NCBI GenBank assembly: GCA_036365145.1
Contig: JAEOAD010000024.1
Coordinates: 16,493,501-16,557,500 of the forward strand
Source of the DNA: Orientallactaga sibirica
Lineage: Eukaryota > Chordata > Mammalia > Rodentia > Dipodidae
Direction: 5' to 3'
Length of the DNA stretch: 64,000 nt
Under the pieces are notes generated by a model. The model was not told the DNA's origin. It did no database searches and worked only from the letters and a program-made list of their open reading frames with translations. Below are positions 21,891 through 32,725 of this stretch, piece by piece. The position numbers were made by a program, and so were the translations under genes. Within the stretch, counting starts at the first letter, position 1. Each line of letters starts with the position of its first letter.

Positions 21891-22778
21891 AGTCTAGAAG
21901 ATAGACCAAAATCCAAACAGAGATGGCAGCATGAGACTGCAGACTTTTCCGTCGCACTCTGATTCTCCAATGTCACGTAACTTCTTTCTCATTCTACCAG
22001 ACACAGTACGTAAATGACGGCGAACTGATCTTTCAAAGACAACTGTCCTCTTTGCAAGCTTTCCTCTTGAAACGCAGTCCTTTTCTTGTGAGCACCTCAT
22101 GAATCAGATTTTCCTAGTAACTCCTAGAAACTTATAACTGATAAAGAACAAAGGAAAGATGCATCTCGATTAACCTACCAAAAAAAAAAAAAAAACCCAA
22201 AACTTCATTTGAGCGATGCTGGTGTGCAGGTTTCACTAGAGCATGTCATTGCCGTGCCTTTGGAACCTGACTGGTCCAAAGAGACCCATGTTGACAAAAA
22301 CTAGAAGTCACATGTAAACGCCTAAGGATGAGGAAAGAAGGGGTACAAAGGGGAATAAACGCAGTCAATGCCCTCCGGAGCACTCGGCCTTTTAGCAAGC
22401 ATAGCCAGAAGCCTTGACTTCTATGACAGCGGTAGGTCCAAAAGGAGAAACCATTCATTTGAAAATCCTTCTTGCAAACATTACATTATTTAACCCTTTG
22501 GCAATAGTAAGACTTTTCTTCCAGAAATATGAAGCATCTCTTCACTTATTTTGCATACCAGCTTAATGTCCATCTCACCCACTAATACGAAAGTGACTAA
22601 TCCATGCCCTCAAGACTCAAGTTTTTACGTTGTTTCTTTTTAAACCTAGTATCCTACAGGTATGTACTTATATAATAAAAGAGCACACAACACAAAATAA
22701 ACCATTCACAACTTAAGGTCAGATACATGAAAAGCTACATGTTCTAGGAACAAATGTTTTATATAATATTTTGTGAGC
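21891..22778. other. Repeat-poor interval, no gene recognised
   Basis: Minus-strand frames at 21894-22100 and 22246-22458 have no recognisable domain. 22182-22197 is a short poly(A). Confidence 0.45.
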
Positions 22779-22905
22779 AACTCTGGCTGTGGCACACATG
22801 CCTGTAATCCCAGGGCTGGGCAATCAGAGGGAGACAGGAGGATCCCTGGAGCTGGCTAGTCTAACCAAATTGTGTGAGCTCCAGGTTCAGTGGGGGACCC
22901 TGTCA
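22779..22905 (+). mobile_element. B3-like SINE fragment (outer layer of nest)
   Basis: 'ctgtggcacacatgcctgtaatcc' region and 'gacaggaggatccctgg', interrupted by the B2 at 22906. The end resumes near 23456 ('gagaccctgttg'). Confidence 0.65.
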
Positions 22906-23087
22906 TTTTTTGTTGTTGTTGTAAGAGGCAGAGAGAAAAAAGAATATACACAACAGGGCCTCCAGCCACTACAAACAAACTACAGATGCATACACCACCT
23001 TCTGCATCTGGCTTACGTGGGTCCTGGGGAATTGAGCCTCAAACCAGGGTCCTTACGCTTTACAGGCAAGTGCTTAACCACTAAGTC
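22906..23087 (-). mobile_element. B2-type SINE, split by an LTR
   Basis: Reverse B2 up to 'cttaaccactaagtc'. Its remaining 5' end 'atctctccaaccc' lies at 23443-23455, after the LTR. Confidence 0.88.
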
Positions 23088-23437
23088 TGTGGTGGTTTGA
23101 TTCAGGTGTCCCCCATAAACTTCAAGTGTTCTGAATGCTAGATTCCCAGCTGATGGCAATTTGGGAATTAACACCTCCTGGAGGCAGAGTATTGTTGGGG
23201 GCGGGCTTATGGGTATTATAGCCAGCTTCCCCTTGCCAGTGTTTGGCACACTCTCCAGTCGCTGTTGTCCACCTTATGTTGACCAGAGGGTGATGTCCAC
23301 CCTCTGCTCATGCCATTGTTTTTCCTGCCATCATGGAGCTTCCCCCTCGAGGCTGTAAGCCAAAATAAACCTCTTTTTTCCCACAAGCTGCTCTTAATCG
23401 GGTGATTTCTGCCAGCAATGCGAACCTGACTGCAACA
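23088..23437 (+). mobile_element. Solo MaLR-like LTR inside a B2
   Basis: 350 bp, TGTGGTGG...GCAACA, flanked by aagtc at 23083-23087 and 23438-23442. Contains MaLR-type blocks such as 'ctgtaagccaaaataaacc', which includes the polyadenylation signal AATAAA. No internal retroviral region. Confidence 0.88.
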
Positions 23438-23614
23438 AAGTCATCTCTCCAACCCAGAGACCCTGTTGTTAAAAAGAAGTTATTCCACTTTCAAACATAA
23501 TAGCCAAAGCATTCCTGCTATTAAATGAAATATTATGACACTAAATATTATTAGAACACAACCCTTTCTTGGTCAGGTTTCCAGCAAGAATATATCTGTG
23601 GGCCCCTTTTTCTT

Positions 23615-23798
23615 TTTTTCTTTTTTTTTTTTTTTTCTTTTTGGTTTTTTCATTTTTCGGTTTTTCAAGGTAGGGTCTCACTCTAGCCCAGGCTAACCTG
23701 GAATTCACTATGTAATCTCAGGGTGGCCTTGAACTCATGGTGATCCTCCTACCTTTGCCTCCCGAATGCTGGGATTAAAGGCATGCGCCACCACGCCC
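23615..23798 (-). mobile_element. B1-type SINE with target-site duplication
   Basis: Reverse B1 with long poly(T) tail. ggcccctttttctt occurs at 23601-23614 and 23799-23812. Confidence 0.93.
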
Positions 23799-23812
23799 GG
23801 CCCCTTTTTCTT

Positions 23813-24359
23813 AACATTTCCTTAAGCATGCACACATTTTAAAAGAACCCAGTGATAAAAGATCACAACAAATCCCTGAAAGTGAACATGTTGTTTCACA
23901 GCATATGCTTGTCACAATCTGTCTGATGTATAACTGCATTTCATCTTGGGGAAGGAAAAAAAAAAAGGACAACTTGTCATTAGTCACCAGGAAGGTGGTG
24001 GTATATCTGTAAGTACCTGGTGTGTTCACGCCTCAAACCATGGGGCGTCAGTGATACTCCAGCAGTGTCCTGAAACATGCATTTGAAAAAGCTGCAGACA
24101 GAATGCAGAACTTTAGTTTCGTAAGAATCGACTCATGTTTTAAAGCACTAAACTCTGTAGAACCACAATTGTGGAAAGCTCGGCAGTGCTGCTAATGACA
24201 CTGGTAAAGTATATTTTCACTGTAGCGCTATTTTTTTTTTTTTTTTTTTTTGCCTCTGGGAGAGGCAGTAGAGGCAGTTATACTTTAGAGCAGAGGAAAT
24301 AGTTCAAATAGCCTCGAGAATATAGTAAGGTAGACGCTTCCATGAAAAAGGTTGTATTC
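23813..24359. other. Unassigned interval with poly(T) at 24231-24251
   Basis: No gene recognised. The 21-T run has no SINE body attached. Confidence 0.4.
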
Positions 24360-24561
24360 TGGGCTGGAGAGATGGCTTAGCGGTTAAAGTGTTTGCCTGC
24401 AAAGCCTAAGGACCCAGGTTTGATTCCCCAGAACCCATTTAATCCAGATGCACAAAGTGGTGCATGCATCTGGAGTTCATTTGCAGTGGCTAGAGGCCTT
24501 GGTGCACCCATTCTCTCTCTCTCCTTCTCTCTCGCAAATAAATAAATAAAATATATTTTTA
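24360..24561 (+). mobile_element. B2-type SINE
   Basis: Complete B2. 'aggttgtattct' and 'aggttatattct' flank it as a slightly diverged target-site duplication. Confidence 0.92.
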
Positions 24562-24669
24562 AGGTTATATTCTCTTACATTACTGATGTAATCTTGCTAC
24601 CATGATATGTTATCAGTGCCTTAAAAATAATAAAGACTACCACAAAAAAAAAAAGAAAGGAAAAGAAAG

Positions 24670-24800
24670 AAGAAGGTGGAGAGGCACAGAGGAAAACTCC
24701 CAACATGGACCTCTGGCTTCCACATGCTTGCACACTTATGCAGAAATACGCACAAACGTAGGCATGCACATAGACACAGGTGCGCACAGAGCAGACCCAT
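24670..24800 (+). mobile_element. B3-like SINE 3' fragment
   Basis: 'gacctctggcttccacatgc' followed by CA-rich sequence, as at the 3' end of B3 elements. Confidence 0.55.
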
Positions 24801-24805
24801 GCTTA

Positions 24806-25066
24806 CACTCCTTACAATGCAACTGTCCAGACAGAAACTGGCCTCGATATCCATGACACTGCAGTGCCTAGCAATACCTTCACAAGACCCTCAAAATAGG
24901 AGAAAAAGATGATGACATCAAATTAAAAGAGAGACTAATAGAGAAAGGGGATATTATGGAGAGTGGAGTTGCGATGTGGAAGGTGGGGAAAGGAAATATC
25001 ATGGTTTATTGTTGTCTGCAAGAATAGAAGTTGTCAATAAAAAAATTAAATTAAAAAAATTTGCTC
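24806..25066 (+). mobile_element. L1 3'-terminal fragment
   Basis: Collinear with 53826-54090 and 37800-38010: 'gatatccatgac', 'gatgatgacatcaaa', 'aaaagagagact', then 'gaagttgtcaataaaa' and an AT-rich tail. Reads like an L1 3' UTR with its own AATAAA signal. Confidence 0.65.
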
Positions 25067-26273
25067 TTTTTCCAATACAAATAATACTTTTCATTTAAAG
25101 ATATTAAATTAATTATACAAAATAGCAGGGCTACCCCATAAGGAAAATGTATTATCACCATATCCAAATCTTGGTAAAAATGTTCAAATGCCTTGCTCAT
25201 GCTTGCTTAGAACACATCCTTTAAGCTGCACTTTAATTTTCTTGTAATTAATTACTATTTTGGCTTTACTCCCTGTTTAGGAAAACAAATAAGTTTTTAA
25301 GAGCTTGATACATGTGGTAGACCAAATAATGCTCCCCCAAAGATGCCTATTTTCCAGTTCTGTTAATTTTATTTTGTTTTTGGTTATTGTTGTTGAGACA
25401 GGGTCTTCTTACATATCTCAGGCTGGCATTGAATTATCCATATAACAAAGGATAGCCTTGATTTCCTGCTTTTCCTGCCTCCGCATTCTAAATACTGAGA
25501 TTCATAATGAATTAGATGGCAACAGAGACATTGAAGGAATGATTAAATTAAGAATCTAGAGATGGGGAAGGTTACATGGGATCTTCTCAGGGAGCACAAC
25601 CTATTCCCAGAGTCCTTAAAGGGGAGAGAAGAGAGCAGAGGAAGAGATATGACCACAGAACAGATGTCAAAGTAAGGCAATTCCTGGAACGGGGCCACAA
25701 GCCAAGGGAAACATGCCGCTGCAGAAGCTAGAAAAAGCAAGGAACAGATTCTCCCCTGAAGCACACAGAAGGAAAGGTGTCTTGCCAACACGTTGCCTGT
25801 AGCCCCGTCAGACCTGATTCAGATAAATGACCTCCAGAGCTGTAAAGTAAGTACATTTACATTGCTTTTAAACTTACAGTAATTTTTGACCTACAAGCCA
25901 AAGTTGGTCTTGTTAGATACAAATATAAGTTGGTCCATTTGAAGATGAGCTGATCTATGTACAATATCTAAAACTACTTAGAAAGTAATATACTAAACAT
26001 TGCGATGAACATCTGACTTTAGATGGCATGATTTATTAAAGGATTCTTATCTACTTAATGAGCCTAATAATTACATAGGATTCTGAAGATAGTATGCCAC
26101 CATTAGATGAGCTTGCTTGGGTCTATGATGCATTCAAACCCAATAATTAAAAGATGAAAAATATTAATATATCAAGGTAGAAATCTCTACCTTTAAGTAG
26201 ATCCAAAGGGTGAGTGAATATATAGATTACCATAATGTGATATATGCTACAATTACGAAAAAGAGTGAAAGGT
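25067..26273. other. Repeat-poor AT-rich interval with a B1 relic
   Basis: Contains a decayed reverse B1 at about 25393-25505 ('gagacagggtcttcttac'). The minus frame 25543-25791 has no recognisable domain. No gene confirmed. Confidence 0.5.
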
Positions 26274-26508
26274 GGGGCTGGAGAGATTGCTTAGTGGTTA
26301 AGGTGCTTGCCTAAAAACCAAAGGACCCAGGTTCAACTCCCCAGCACCCATGTAAAGCCAGATGCACAAGTTGGTACATGCATCTGAAGTTCATTTGCAC
26401 TGCCTAGAGGCCCTGAAGTTCCCATTCATGCTCTCTCCCTCTGTTTCCCTCTCTGTCTCTTTCTCTCTCTCTCTCTCTCTACCTCCCCCTCTCTCAAATA
26501 AGTAAATA
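26274..26508 (+). mobile_element. B2-type SINE (left arm of inverted pair)
   Basis: Complete B2 with long CT tract ending 'aagtaaatacaca'. The next B2 follows at once on the other strand. Confidence 0.92.
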
Positions 26509-26517
26509 CACATTTTT

Positions 26518-26714
26518 AATATTTTATTTTTATTTATTTATTTGAGAGAGAGGGAGATAAAATGGGCACACCAGGGTCTTCTAGCCATTGCAAACCAACT
26601 CCAGACCCATGTGCCACCATGTGCATTTGGCTTTACATGTGTACTGGGGAACTGAACCTGGGTCCCTTGGCTTTTCAGTCAAGTACCTTAACCACTAAGC
26701 AATCTCTCCAGCCC
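26518..26714 (-). mobile_element. B2-type SINE (right arm of inverted pair)
   Basis: Reverse B2, tail-to-tail with the previous one, ending 'caatctctccagccc'. Confidence 0.92.
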
Positions 26715-26929
26715 AATAAATATTTAAATATTTAAGAGAGAGAGAGAGAAAGGCATTCAAGTGGATGTGCAGGATACAGAAAAGAAACAGCTAACTTTCA
26801 ATGGAGGAGTAGATGCCTGGAAAAGTATGGAGTGAAACTGAGCCAGGTGACATCCTCCAGCAGACAGCAGCCAAGCACAACACAGGATTTCATCCTCAAG
26901 CAATGAGAAACCAGCAGGGGGGGAGTTAA

Positions 26930-27134
26930 AAATTTATTTTTATTTTTTATTTATTAGAGACAGAGAGGGAAAGAGAGTGAGAATCGGTGTGCCAGGGCCT
27001 CTAGGCATTGCAAACAAACTCCAGACACACACACCACCACGTGCATCTGGCTTACATGGGACCTGGAGTATCAAACTAGGGTCCTTAGGCTTCACAGGCA
27101 TGCACCTTAATGGCTAAGCCATCTCTCCAGCCCC
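26930..27134 (-). mobile_element. B2-type SINE
   Basis: Reverse B2 ending 'aagccatctctccagcccc'. Confidence 0.92.
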
Positions 27135-27792
27135 TAGAGGGGGATTTTAAGCAGTGGGGTGATTGACAAAAAGAGGGAAAGAATACTGCCTGTGAGGGAA
27201 GGGACATGGAGGCTGCAGGTAAAGGAATATAAATTGAGGAGTGAGCCACCCACATGTCCCCTGTAGAGATTCAGACTGACCTGACTTCTGCCACCTTGAG
27301 TCACAACCACCCCAATTAGCCCTGAGTATCCCTGGCCAGTGTCCCTACACGGGATCCCAGCATCCTATAAATACACAAGACCATCAGAGTGATGTGGGGA
27401 GCTCCTGTGCCTGGCATCTTTGATATTGGCTAGAGATAAGCCAGGTACATTTCCACTAGAATGAAGTCCCTTTTCTACTGACCACTTATAAGTACCCGGC
27501 CTTCTGACCCAAATCGGATATATCCATTGGTCTTGCCACAAAACACGCTTCTACATCCAAGTTTCCCCAACAAAGTGCATTCTGTGCAGCCCTGCATCTG
27601 TCAGCCTCTTCCTTGGTTCTCATGATACCTAGAGCCAGTGCCAGTTTACATACACAGTGTCCAGGTTCCCTAGAACATCACCTGCGTTATCTGACCATTC
27701 AATTGCAAACATGGAGTGATCACTGACATGTATCAGGCAAGTGTGCTGTGAAATGCTAGGTGATTTTTAAAAAGACAAAAGAAAAAGAACCA
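27135..27792. other. Unassigned interval, no gene recognised
   Basis: GC-richer than its surroundings. Contains 'cctataaatacacaag' at 27364-27379, but nothing else promoter-like. Confidence 0.4.
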
Positions 27793-28138
27793 GGTAGGAG
27801 AGATGGCTTAGTGGTTAAGGCATTTGCCTGCCAAACCAAAGGATCCTGGTTCGATTCTCCAGGACCCACATAAGCCAGATACAAAAGGGGGCACATGCAT
27901 CTGGGGTTTGTTTGCAGTGGCTGGAGGCCCTGGCTTAGTGATTAAGGTATTTGCCTGCCAAACCAAAGGATCCTGGTTCGATTCTCCAGGACCCACCTAA
28001 GCCAGATACACACAGAGGCACATGCATCTGGGGTTCATTTGCAGTGGCTGGAGGCCCTGGCGCTCCCATTCTCTCCCTCTTTCTCTCTCTCTGCCTCTTT
28101 CTCTCTCTCAAATAAATAAAATAGATTTTAAAAAAAAA
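27793..28138 (+). mobile_element. B2-type SINE with tandemly duplicated body
   Basis: The segment from 'ttagtggttaagg' to 'ggaggccctggc' occurs twice head-to-tail (about 27812-27932 and 27933-28060) under one head and one CT/AAAT tail. Both units keep A-box- and B-box-like sequences. Confidence 0.9.
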
Positions 28139-28280
28139 TCAGGTGTGGTGGCACACGCCTTTAATCTCAGCACTTGAGAGGCAGAGGTAGGAGGATCACC
28201 ATGAGTTCAAGGCCACCCTGAAACTACATAGTGAATTACAGGTCAGCGTGGACTAGAGTGAAACCCTACCACAAAAAAAG
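28139..28280 (+). mobile_element. B1-type SINE
   Basis: B1 body from 'tcaggtgtggtggcacacgc' to 'aaccctaccacaaaaaaag'. Confidence 0.9.
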
Positions 28281-28290
28281 CACAGAATTT

Positions 28291-28291
28291 T

Positions 28292-28323
<32 letters not shown>
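28291..28323. repeat. (TG)n microsatellite
   Basis: TG dinucleotide run with two interruptions. Confidence 0.9.
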
Positions 28324-28470
28324 TATGCAAAATAAATACAACAAAAGCAGAAGCTAACCCTGCTTAATGGAACTTATCTGGACACTACACCTTCAAGAAG
28401 AGGTCTCAACTTCATACCACACAAAAGCAAAAATAATTAACTAGGAAGAAACAATTATGTGCATACTTTT

Positions 28471-28690
28471 TTTTTAGTTTTATGTACTTATTAGCAACAG
28501 ACAGACATAGAGAGAAAGAGAGAGAGAGAGACAATGGGCACACCAGGGCCTCCAGCCACTGCAAACCAACTCCAGATGCATGAGCCACCTTGTGCATCTG
28601 GCTTACGTGGGTCCTGGGGAATTGAACCTTGAACCAGGGTCCTTAGGCTTCACAGGCAAGCGCTTAACCGCTAAGCCATCTCTCCAGCCC
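28471..28690 (-). mobile_element. B2-type SINE with target-site duplication
   Basis: Reverse B2 flanked by tatgtgcatactttt at 28456-28470 and 28691-28705. Confidence 0.95.
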
Positions 28691-28734
28691 TATGTGCATA
28701 CTTTTGAAACATGTCATCTAACCTGAAAAGTATC

Positions 28735-28885
28735 TGGGTGTGTGTGTGTGTGTGTTTGTGTCCATGTGTGGAGATACATGCACAAGTGTTCAGAGGCCAT
28801 AGGAGGACATTGGGTGTCCTCCCCTTTACTCTCTGCCTTATTTCCATGAGACAGGGTTTCCCACTGAACCTGTAGCTCACAACTC
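28735..28885 (-). mobile_element. B3-like SINE
   Basis: Reverse B3: TG-rich start, 'ttcagaggccataggaggac', then 'gagacagggtttcccactg'. Confidence 0.7.
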
Positions 28886-29247
28886 ATTGTTTTCTTTTTC
28901 TTTAATAGACTGAACCACTTTGAAACGGCAAGCTCTAACAGGATCCATTCAATTCAGAAACAGAATGGCAATTTGAGAGTCTTCCCCATTCCTACCAGTA
29001 AAATCAATCATCCTATGCTCTCGGCTCCCACTGCAGTTTCCCCAAAGCACAGCCATGAGTGCAAAGTGCTCTGTGCTGCAGCAGCATTGGCACATCTGGA
29101 AGACCACAACTTAGACTCCCACGTCTCTGTATCTAGTGGTAGAGTGTAGGCATAAGTCAGTTTTATGTTGAGGAGGACCCTGGCTGGATACAGGCAGGTG
29201 AGCAAGTGAATGAAAACCCTGGCTAGGATGTGTCACTGCCAAATAAC
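28886..29247. other. Unassigned interval
   Basis: No gene or repeat recognised. The short minus frames have no recognisable domain. Confidence 0.4.
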
Positions 29248-29635
29248 TGAACTGCAATTTGAGCATGAGATGCCCCCTTATAGGCTCATGTGTTGAAGGC
29301 AAGGACCCAACTGGTAGCACTATTTGGGGAGGCACTGGCAACTTTAGTTGATGAGACCCAAATGAAGGAGGTAGATCATTAGAGGTATCTCCCTAGGGGT
29401 CATATCTTGCTATGGTCCCTTACTGTGTCCCTCTCTTACTTCCTGCCACCATAAGGTGAGCAACTTTGCTCTGCCTTGATGCCCTTCCGCCATGATGTTC
29501 TACCTCATCAAGGTCCCAAACCAATAGGTCCAGCTGACCTTGGACTGAATTCTCTGGAGCTATGAGCTAAAGTGCATCTCTCCTCCTTCCAACTGTTTCT
29601 CCTAGGCATTGGTCACAGGAACCAAAGTCCAACAA
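29248..29635 (+). mobile_element. Solo MaLR-like LTR (diverged)
   Basis: MaLR-like order: 'gatgcccccttataggctca' near the start, 'atttggggaggc', then a 'gccatgatgttctac' block, ending in 'aaagtccaaca'. Edges are approximate. Confidence 0.7.
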
Positions 29636-30416
29636 ACATGCTGTATAAATGCATTTTTCCCTGTCGTGATTAGCCAACAAGAGTCAAAGGTAAGCTTTTT
29701 CCAGAGTGTCTAAGGTTTGCTAACAGCAAATAAAAATGAGAGGCAGACACACAAAGGCACTGTTCATATTGTCCATAGGAAACTGCCAAGTGTTTCCGTA
29801 TTTTGAGGATTACACGGTGAGCTTCAGAGAGTACTAAATATGGCACGAAATAAGACAAAGGCATAATTATAGACAATCCAAAGCGCACTGTCAAGTGTGG
29901 GCAAGATCAGGCAAATTGCTGGACAAGTTCTCACCAACATGTCCAGAAGACAGGTTTCCTATCACCGTACAATACGCTTCGCACGCTGCCTTCTAGTCAC
30001 TCTTCAGGACTGAAGCCACGGTGGCAGCCGCAAGAGGACGACTCGCTGAGCTTCCTCCCTCTTCACGGCAGTGATTTGCAATGAAGGGACGAGGAGGGAT
30101 GCCAATCCGAATGACTTTCCTTCACCAAGGGAAGACTACAATCCTCGGAACACTGCTGGAGTGACATCCCATCCTGGCATAGTTAACACTCTGGTCTCAG
30201 AACACTGCTATGTGCCAAGGGAGCCCTGACCCACGTCAGGATCACAACCACCAGCAACTACAAAAGAACAGGAAGAAAACGGACTCAAAATGGAAAATCT
30301 CCCACCTGCATGGACAAGTACTTCCAAGACTAGATAGCATTCAGAGTCCAGGAGGTGGGAATTAGAGAAACTGAGACATAATAACAGGAGTGTGTTTGTT
30401 TGTTTGTTCGTGGGTT
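29636..30416. other. Repeat-poor interval, no gene recognised
   Basis: The minus frame at 29670-29894 has no recognisable domain. A mildly CpG-containing stretch at 30010-30065 is far too small for a CpG island. Confidence 0.45.
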
Positions 30417-30456
<40 letters not shown>

Positions 30457-30592
30457 AGAAAGGATCTTGTCTAGCCCAGGCTGGTCACCAACTTGCTAGG
30501 TAGCTGAGAATGACGTTAAACTCCTGATCCTCCTGCCTCCATCTCCCAAGTGCTGGGATTCCAGGCTTGCGTCAACACATCTGGCTCAAATT
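30417..30592 (-). mobile_element. B1-type SINE (old) with long poly(T)
   Basis: T run at 30417-30455, then 'gagaaaggatcttgtctagc' and 'aagtgctgggattccaggc'. Confidence 0.85.
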
Positions 30593-30974
30593 TTCGTAAA
30601 GCATTTCCTAAGCAGGAAAACCATGAGAAAATAAACACCTGCAAAATAAAGAGCTGTGTGAAACACAGAACAAGGACAAGGTGACCCTGACCTGATCATA
30701 CTCAACCGCTAAAGAAAACAGAATTCTGCTGCTGAGGGAAAGGTGGAAGAGCAGGGTTGTAAAAATCAAATGATATTCTGTAATGAAAACTACAGTTTAG
30801 ATGAGGGAATAACAAAGGATGAGAAGGCAAAACCCAAACCAACCTGATGGCAGGGCAGAGCCTGCCAGGGCTACACAGTGAGCTCCAGTTTCAAATGGTA
30901 CACAAAAGAGATCCTAAAGTCTCCACCAGAAAACCCTTAGAAGTGATAAACACTTTGAGCCACGTGGCACAACA
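30593..30974. other. Unassigned interval upstream of the L1 relic
   Basis: Could be an older part of the same L1, but I cannot align it confidently. Confidence 0.35.
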
Positions 30975-31144
30975 CAAAAATGTATAGGCTTCCTTACTAT
31001 ACACCAAACATCCTCTGACAAAAATCAAGGAAACAATCCCGTTCACAAGTTAAATAAAAAGTCAATAAATAAGACGCCTTTGGAATAAACCTAACGAAGG
31101 AAGTGAAAGATTGCTACTGTGAAAACTTTAAAAACACTGGGGAA
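30975..31144 (+). pseudogene. L1 ORF2 relic, segment 1
   Basis: 'cttactatacaccaaacatc', 'ggaataaacctaacgaagga' and 'gaaaactttaaaaacactgg' follow rodent L1 ORF2 order. Interrupted by frameshifts. Continues after the B2 at 31145. Confidence 0.85.
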
Positions 31145-31375
31145 GGCTGGAGAGATGGCTTAGCGTTTAAGTGCTTGCCTGAGAAGCCTAAGGACCCCGG
31201 TTCGAGGCTCAATTCCCCAGGACCCACTTAAGCCAGATGCACAAGAAGGCGCATGCATCTGGAGTTCGTTTGCAGTGGCTGGAGGCCCTGGTGCACCCAT
31301 TCTCTCTCCCTCTCTCTGCCTTTTTCTCTCTCTGTCTGTTGCTCTCAAATAAATTTTAAATTTTTTTTTAAAAGG
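31145..31375 (+). mobile_element. B2-type SINE inserted in L1 relic
   Basis: Complete B2 with a small duplication in the B-box region ('ccggttcgaggctcaattcc'). Confidence 0.9.
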
Positions 31376-31412
31376 TGTGAGCCACCATGCCCAGCTAATA
31401 AATTTTAAAAAA
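31376..31412 (-). mobile_element. B1-type SINE 5' stub
   Basis: 'gtgtgagccaccatgcccag' is the reverse complement of the B1 head. Confidence 0.5.
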
Positions 31413-31545
31413 AAAGACTGGGGAGAAATTGAGGGAGACACTAGAAGATGGAATGTTGTCCTGCCATCTTCCATCTAAGCTCGTGGTTTAGAATAGATAT
31501 CAAGAAAATGATCATCTTGCCAGAAATCGTCTATAGCGTCAGTAC
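31413..31545 (+). pseudogene. L1 ORF2 relic, segment 2
   Basis: 'gagaaattgagggagacac' and 'aaatgatcatcttgccagaa' continue the L1 ORF2 order up to the LTR. Confidence 0.85.
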
Positions 31546-31878
31546 CCTGTCAGTTACTTTCTCGTGGCAGGGACAAACACCCAAGCAGAAACAGCTCATG
31601 GAAGGAAAAGTGTTTTTAATTGGGCTCACACTTTCAAGGGGAAGTTCCACAGCAGAGAAGGCAACGCAGTAGTGAGGAGGAACATTGCGCGGCAGCCCAG
31701 AAAGCACAGAGGGGCTGCATGACAAACCTCAAGGTCTTCCCCCAATGAGGGACCAACTTTCTCAAGCAAGCCTCCACCTCCTAAAGGTCCCTCAGCTTTA
31801 CTGAACAGTATTACCAGGGGAGAGTTAACTTTGCAAACACGTGAGCCTAGAAGAGCATTTTACATTCAAACCACTACA
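31546..31878 (-). mobile_element. Solo MaLR-like LTR inserted in L1 relic
   Basis: Reverse LTR ending 'cattcaaaccactaca'. The L1 sequence is interrupted exactly here, and agtac / agtat at the two edges is a probable 5-bp target-site duplication. Confidence 0.82.
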
Positions 31879-31950
31879 AGTATAATCCCCATCAAAATTC
31901 CAATGAGTCTTCACAAAAATAGAAACAATAATTCTTAAAATTCATACAGT
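31879..31950 (+). pseudogene. L1 ORF2 relic, segment 3
   Basis: 'ataatccccatcaaaattcc' directly continues segment 2. Confidence 0.85.
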
Positions 31951-32132
31951 GGGCTGGAGAGATGGCTTAGCAACCGAGTCACTTGCCTGTGAAGCCTAAG
32001 GACCCGGGTTCAATTACGCAGGTTCCACATAAGCCAGATGCACAGGTGGCACCTGTGTCTGAAGTTAGTTTGCAGTGGCAGGAGGCCCTGGCATACCCAT
32101 TCTCTCTATCTGCCCTCTCTCTCTCTCTCAAA

Positions 32133-32175
<43 letters not shown>

Positions 32176-32186
32176 AAATATTTTTT
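31951..32186 (+). mobile_element. B2-type SINE inserted in L1 relic
   Basis: Long (AAAT)n tail of about 16 units. aattcatacag / aatccatacag at 31939-31949 and 32187-32197 is the target-site duplication. Confidence 0.93.
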
Positions 32187-32725
32187 AATCCATACAGAAA
32201 CACAAGGCTCTGGATAGCCAAAACAATCTGGAGCACAAGGAATAATGGAGTAATCACCATTGTGATTCTGGGAGGTACGACCATCATGATTTCAAGTTCT
32301 ACGACAGAGCAGTGAGAGTGAACATAGCCCAGCACTATCACAAAAACAAACGCCTACAGCAACAGAATAGAAGAGTCACAGTGCAATAACCAGCCAAATT
32401 TTGATTGAAATGCCAAAAATAAGCATTGGAGAATGAAAGTCTCTTTAATAAATAGTGCTGGTGAAATTGGGTTTCTATATGTAGTAGAATATACTGGATC
32501 CCTACCTCTCACTCTGTACAAAAATCAACTCCAAACGCATCAAAGGCAGTAATATAAGACCTGGAATTCTGAAACTGTTAGAGGAAAAAGTAAAAAAAAA
32601 AACACTTCCAAGATATAGACATAGGCAAGGAGTCTCTGAATAAGACTTCAGTTTCTCAGGAAGTAAGTCCAACAATCAATAAATGAGACCTCATGAAATT
32701 AAAATCTGTACAGACAGACAGGCTG
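32187..32725 (+). pseudogene. L1 ORF2 relic, segment 4
   Basis: 'ctggatagccaaaacaatct', 'aatcaactccaaacgcatca' and 'aataaatgagacctcatgaa' follow the C-terminal part of L1 ORF2. Multiple stops and frameshifts; dead. Confidence 0.88.

Noticed and set aside
27364..27390. TATA-like 'cctataaatacacaag' as a promoter
   Set aside because: An isolated TATA-like string in AT-containing DNA with no CpG island, initiator context or downstream gene.
30010..30070. CpG-containing patch as a CpG island
   Set aside because: Only a handful of CpGs over about 60 bp, well below island size.
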